Shown: one piece after another, positions 61,501 through 64,000 of the stretch
Layout: each line of letters starts with the position of its first letter
Numbering within the stretch: position 1 is the first letter of the stretch
Source: Mycteria americana
Lineage: Eukaryota > Chordata > Aves > Ciconiiformes > Ciconiidae
DNA length: 64,000 bases
NCBI RefSeq assembly: GCF_035582795.1
Contig: NC_134370.1
Location: 30,429,501-30,493,500 of the forward strand
Reading direction: 5' to 3'
Made by a program: the position numbers and the translations under genes
The notes under the pieces: generated by a model
Database searches by the model: none
Told to the model about the DNA's origin: nothing
What the model saw: only the letters and a program-made list of their open reading frames with translations

Positions 61501-63735
61501 TTCCCTGATACGTTAATATTCCGTATACTTACAAGGTTGTTACTTAATTTTGTTAATAGACTTCTGCCATCAGCCAGAAGTATGACATGGAAGTCTCTGT
61601 GCAAAAAGCAATTTATTCAGACTTCACCATTCATCATGCATTAATTTTTCATGTATATGAAATGTATCAATGGGTTTTCATCATTAATGTTTGCTGAGTT
61701 ATTTTCTGTTGTTTCAAACAGGATTTTAAAAAATATTACAAAGATAATTTTAAAATGTTGTGGTGTTTAAGGTGTTGTGTAATTCAGAGGGAGTATTAAG
61801 AAATAGTTTGAAACTGCTATTAAGATTTATAAAGGAGTCTTCTTTGGAAAAGAGGATTCTAATTGTTTCCTAAGCATTTAAAATATAAAGAAAAAATACT
61901 TAGTTTTTAAAATGATATTTAGTCCAAGAGATCAGGCCACAAAAAAGCTTTTCGTATTAAAGTTAGTTGTGCAAACCTGAAGTGTCAAAAATTACTGTTT
62001 CTAGAGGCCTGAATACAGATGACAGAAAACGAGCTTTTCAATAAAGATTTATTTCCATCCCCCAGTAGTTGAAATGTAGCTAGGCGGATATCACTGTAAA
62101 CTAGTAGAGAGGAGTAAATGTCAAATTAGGCACAAATCAGCATTCGCAACGGAGAACACTGGAGGAAAGAGACTAAACCACACTACCAAGCAATTTCTTT
62201 TTCTTATTTTTTCCAGTTCAGAATGAAGAGAGATGTTGAGGAAACCTCATGTTGCTGCTTTCTGCTCTAGAGGGCTCTGTCTTTACTGCTGTCCATGCAG
62301 CATGTTGCGTGAGCAGTAGTACTAAGATAATAATTGTGTCACACATGGTGACTATAAACTTCCTAAACTAGAGGTGTGATATGTGTCTGTTTATCTGCTG
62401 AAAGCTTAGACAATAAACATATGGAGATATGCTGGGTGTATTTGTTATAAAATTAGAAGCTTTTCTGTTTAATCCATTGAAAAAGTGAATTAAGAACCCT
62501 AAAATGTTATTTTCACAAAACCTTATTAATGATTCTAATTCAAGGAACCTTTAACAAAGGTCTCCTCATTTTCTGGCAGAGCAAAGGGTCATGTTGGGCA
62601 CAGCTGAGATAACTGATGGAAGAGACAAGTTCCAGTTATTGTAACCAAGCAGGTGGCAGGTATGATTTATATAGGGAGCATCACTTACCGTGAAAGGAGT
62701 AGCTGTTAGTCCTTATCTGGGGGATGGCAGGGTCATCCTGGCAACAGAACCACACTGACAAGGGGGAGCGTGGGTGACGGCACACTGAAACAGTTTGGAA
62801 ATGAGGAGATGGACTGGTCCCTCTACCGTACGACTCACTGCTGGGCACCCTTCCCATGTCAGCTAGTGAGTCCACAGCCTGGGTGCATCACCTTGCTTTC
62901 TCCTTGCGTCCTTGAGACAACAGCTAGAAACTGCAAATTTAAAAATTCATCTTGGCTCTGTACCAAGAAAGGGGCATTAGCATTTGTGTATCTACTTTAT
63001 TAAGAAGAAGAATTTAAACTTTTGGGAGACTTGCTAAACATATGGCTAAGTTCTCCCCTGAAGCTATTTAAACTCATAATATGGCTGCTCTCGGAAAAAT
63101 TGGTATTGCTCGGGCATGTGCATATTGGTTTTTCAAGATGTATAATAAGGTAAAGCTCTCCACTTTACTGGAGAGTTAAAATGAATCCATGAAGTTGAGG
63201 TTTACAAATATTCTCTATTTTGACTGGCTAAATATTTCACCTCTTTCCTGCAGGTTGTAAACAGGAGAGAATAGGAATTGCCAACAAATCAAATTACACA
63301 ACATTGAAAGGGTCAGAGTGGTAGTGTTCATTATGCTCGTTCACAGAATATATGAGTCATTAAAATTCTGATATTGCTTCAGAAAGACAGAGTTTGTAAT
63401 GAGAAGAAAAAAAAGCCATTGCTTGCATTTCTCTTTCTGGCAATGGTTGCTGGGAAAACTAAGGATAATACCGAAATGATTGCCTGTTTCTCATGCCGTC
63501 TTAGGTTTTCAACCCTAAACACCCTGCCTAACTGAAGTGCTAGATACAGCACACTCTGAAGTGGTGCAGTGACGAAGTTCTAATCTTTTTGGAATTGCAA
63601 GTAAAAGGCTTTTGCATTTTGTTAGGAATTTTCTCATAATTTCAAGTCTTTCAAGTTTCTTTTTTCTTAGGATGAAGTGGTTCTTTTTATGAAAAATGTT
63701 TTGAAAGGTTTTTAATGTTTGCTATGTAGAATAGA

Positions 63736-63750
63736 TTTTTTTTTTTTTTT
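63736..63750 (+). repeat. Poly(T) tract, T15
   Basis: Uninterrupted T-run on the NRG3 sense strand. Confidence 0.9.
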
Positions 63751-64000
63751 AAATTCCAGATTATCTAAGCATATGCTAGGATTGTGCTGGATGCTCTGTT
63801 TTGTTACAATGGTACACGTGCATACATGCTCAAACCCCTTTTTCAAAGAATCACAAAGTCAGATGAAGTTCATCTGGCCCTTTTTTCTTTAGGAAGCAGT
63901 ACAGACCACCAGCACAAGTAATTAACACAGAATATTGCCTTAACCACCCATGTGTTAGCGATGCTCGTGTTCTCATGTCAGTTAGGAATGCCAGGCTGCT

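Larger units (their letters stand above)
57187..64000 (+). other. NRG3: NRG3 intron 1, distal part B
   Basis: AT-rich intron to the end of the window. It contains a TA-repeat tract, a long T-run at about 58.5 kb and a T15 near 63.7 kb. No NRG3 exon 2 was recognised, so the intron continues beyond 64000. Open frames are short and without domains. Confidence 0.6.

Noticed and set aside
63850..63900. Possible CR1 3'-end remnant near AGAATCACAAAGTCAG
   Set aside because: Similarity to the CR1 terminus is too short and patchy to call by eye. A RepeatMasker run with an avian library would settle it.

Overview
This is a window of AT-rich vertebrate nuclear DNA, almost certainly from a bird. Two repeats point there: a complete solo retroviral LTR of a type I recognise from neoavian genomes (2044-2600), and a 5'-truncated CR1 LINE 3' end (about 57066-57186). 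There is no bacterial-style gene density. Nearly every ORF outside the GC-rich centre is a short chance frame.

The one protein-coding feature I can support is coding exon 1 of NRG3 (neuregulin 3), plus strand, 22628-23327. It encodes 233 whole codons plus one base and ends at a consensus GTAAGT donor in phase 1. The translation contains the NRG3-specific membrane-segment block (WLCVVPLFIGFIGLGLSLML) and the SWTLSPFQ block. The EGF-like domain, second membrane segment and cytoplasmic tail lie on exons beyond this window.

Layout: 1-21.3 kb is intergenic or upstream DNA with the solo LTR, simple repeats and two hairpins. About 21.4-22.6 kb is the promoter and 5' leader inside a CpG island (about 21850-23620), with a polypyrimidine tract, GC boxes, a GGAC repeat, a double poly(A) tract and a chain of short upstream ORFs. 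22628-23327 is the exon. 23328-64000 is the first 40.7 kb of NRG3 intron 1, known in mammals to be very large. I found no further exon in it. It holds a CR1 fragment, three tandem duplications or minisatellites, hairpins, an NRF1-like/Z-DNA tract and many T-runs on the sense strand.

The most interesting signals cluster around the NRG3 start: a leader with at least five closed uORFs, the last two joined by a TGATG overlap and ending one base before the real ATG, followed about 60 bases into the coding sequence by a strong G-quadruplex motif on the RNA strand. Together they suggest tight translational control of NRG3, which is an inference. I saw no evidence of a wholly new multi-gene system here.
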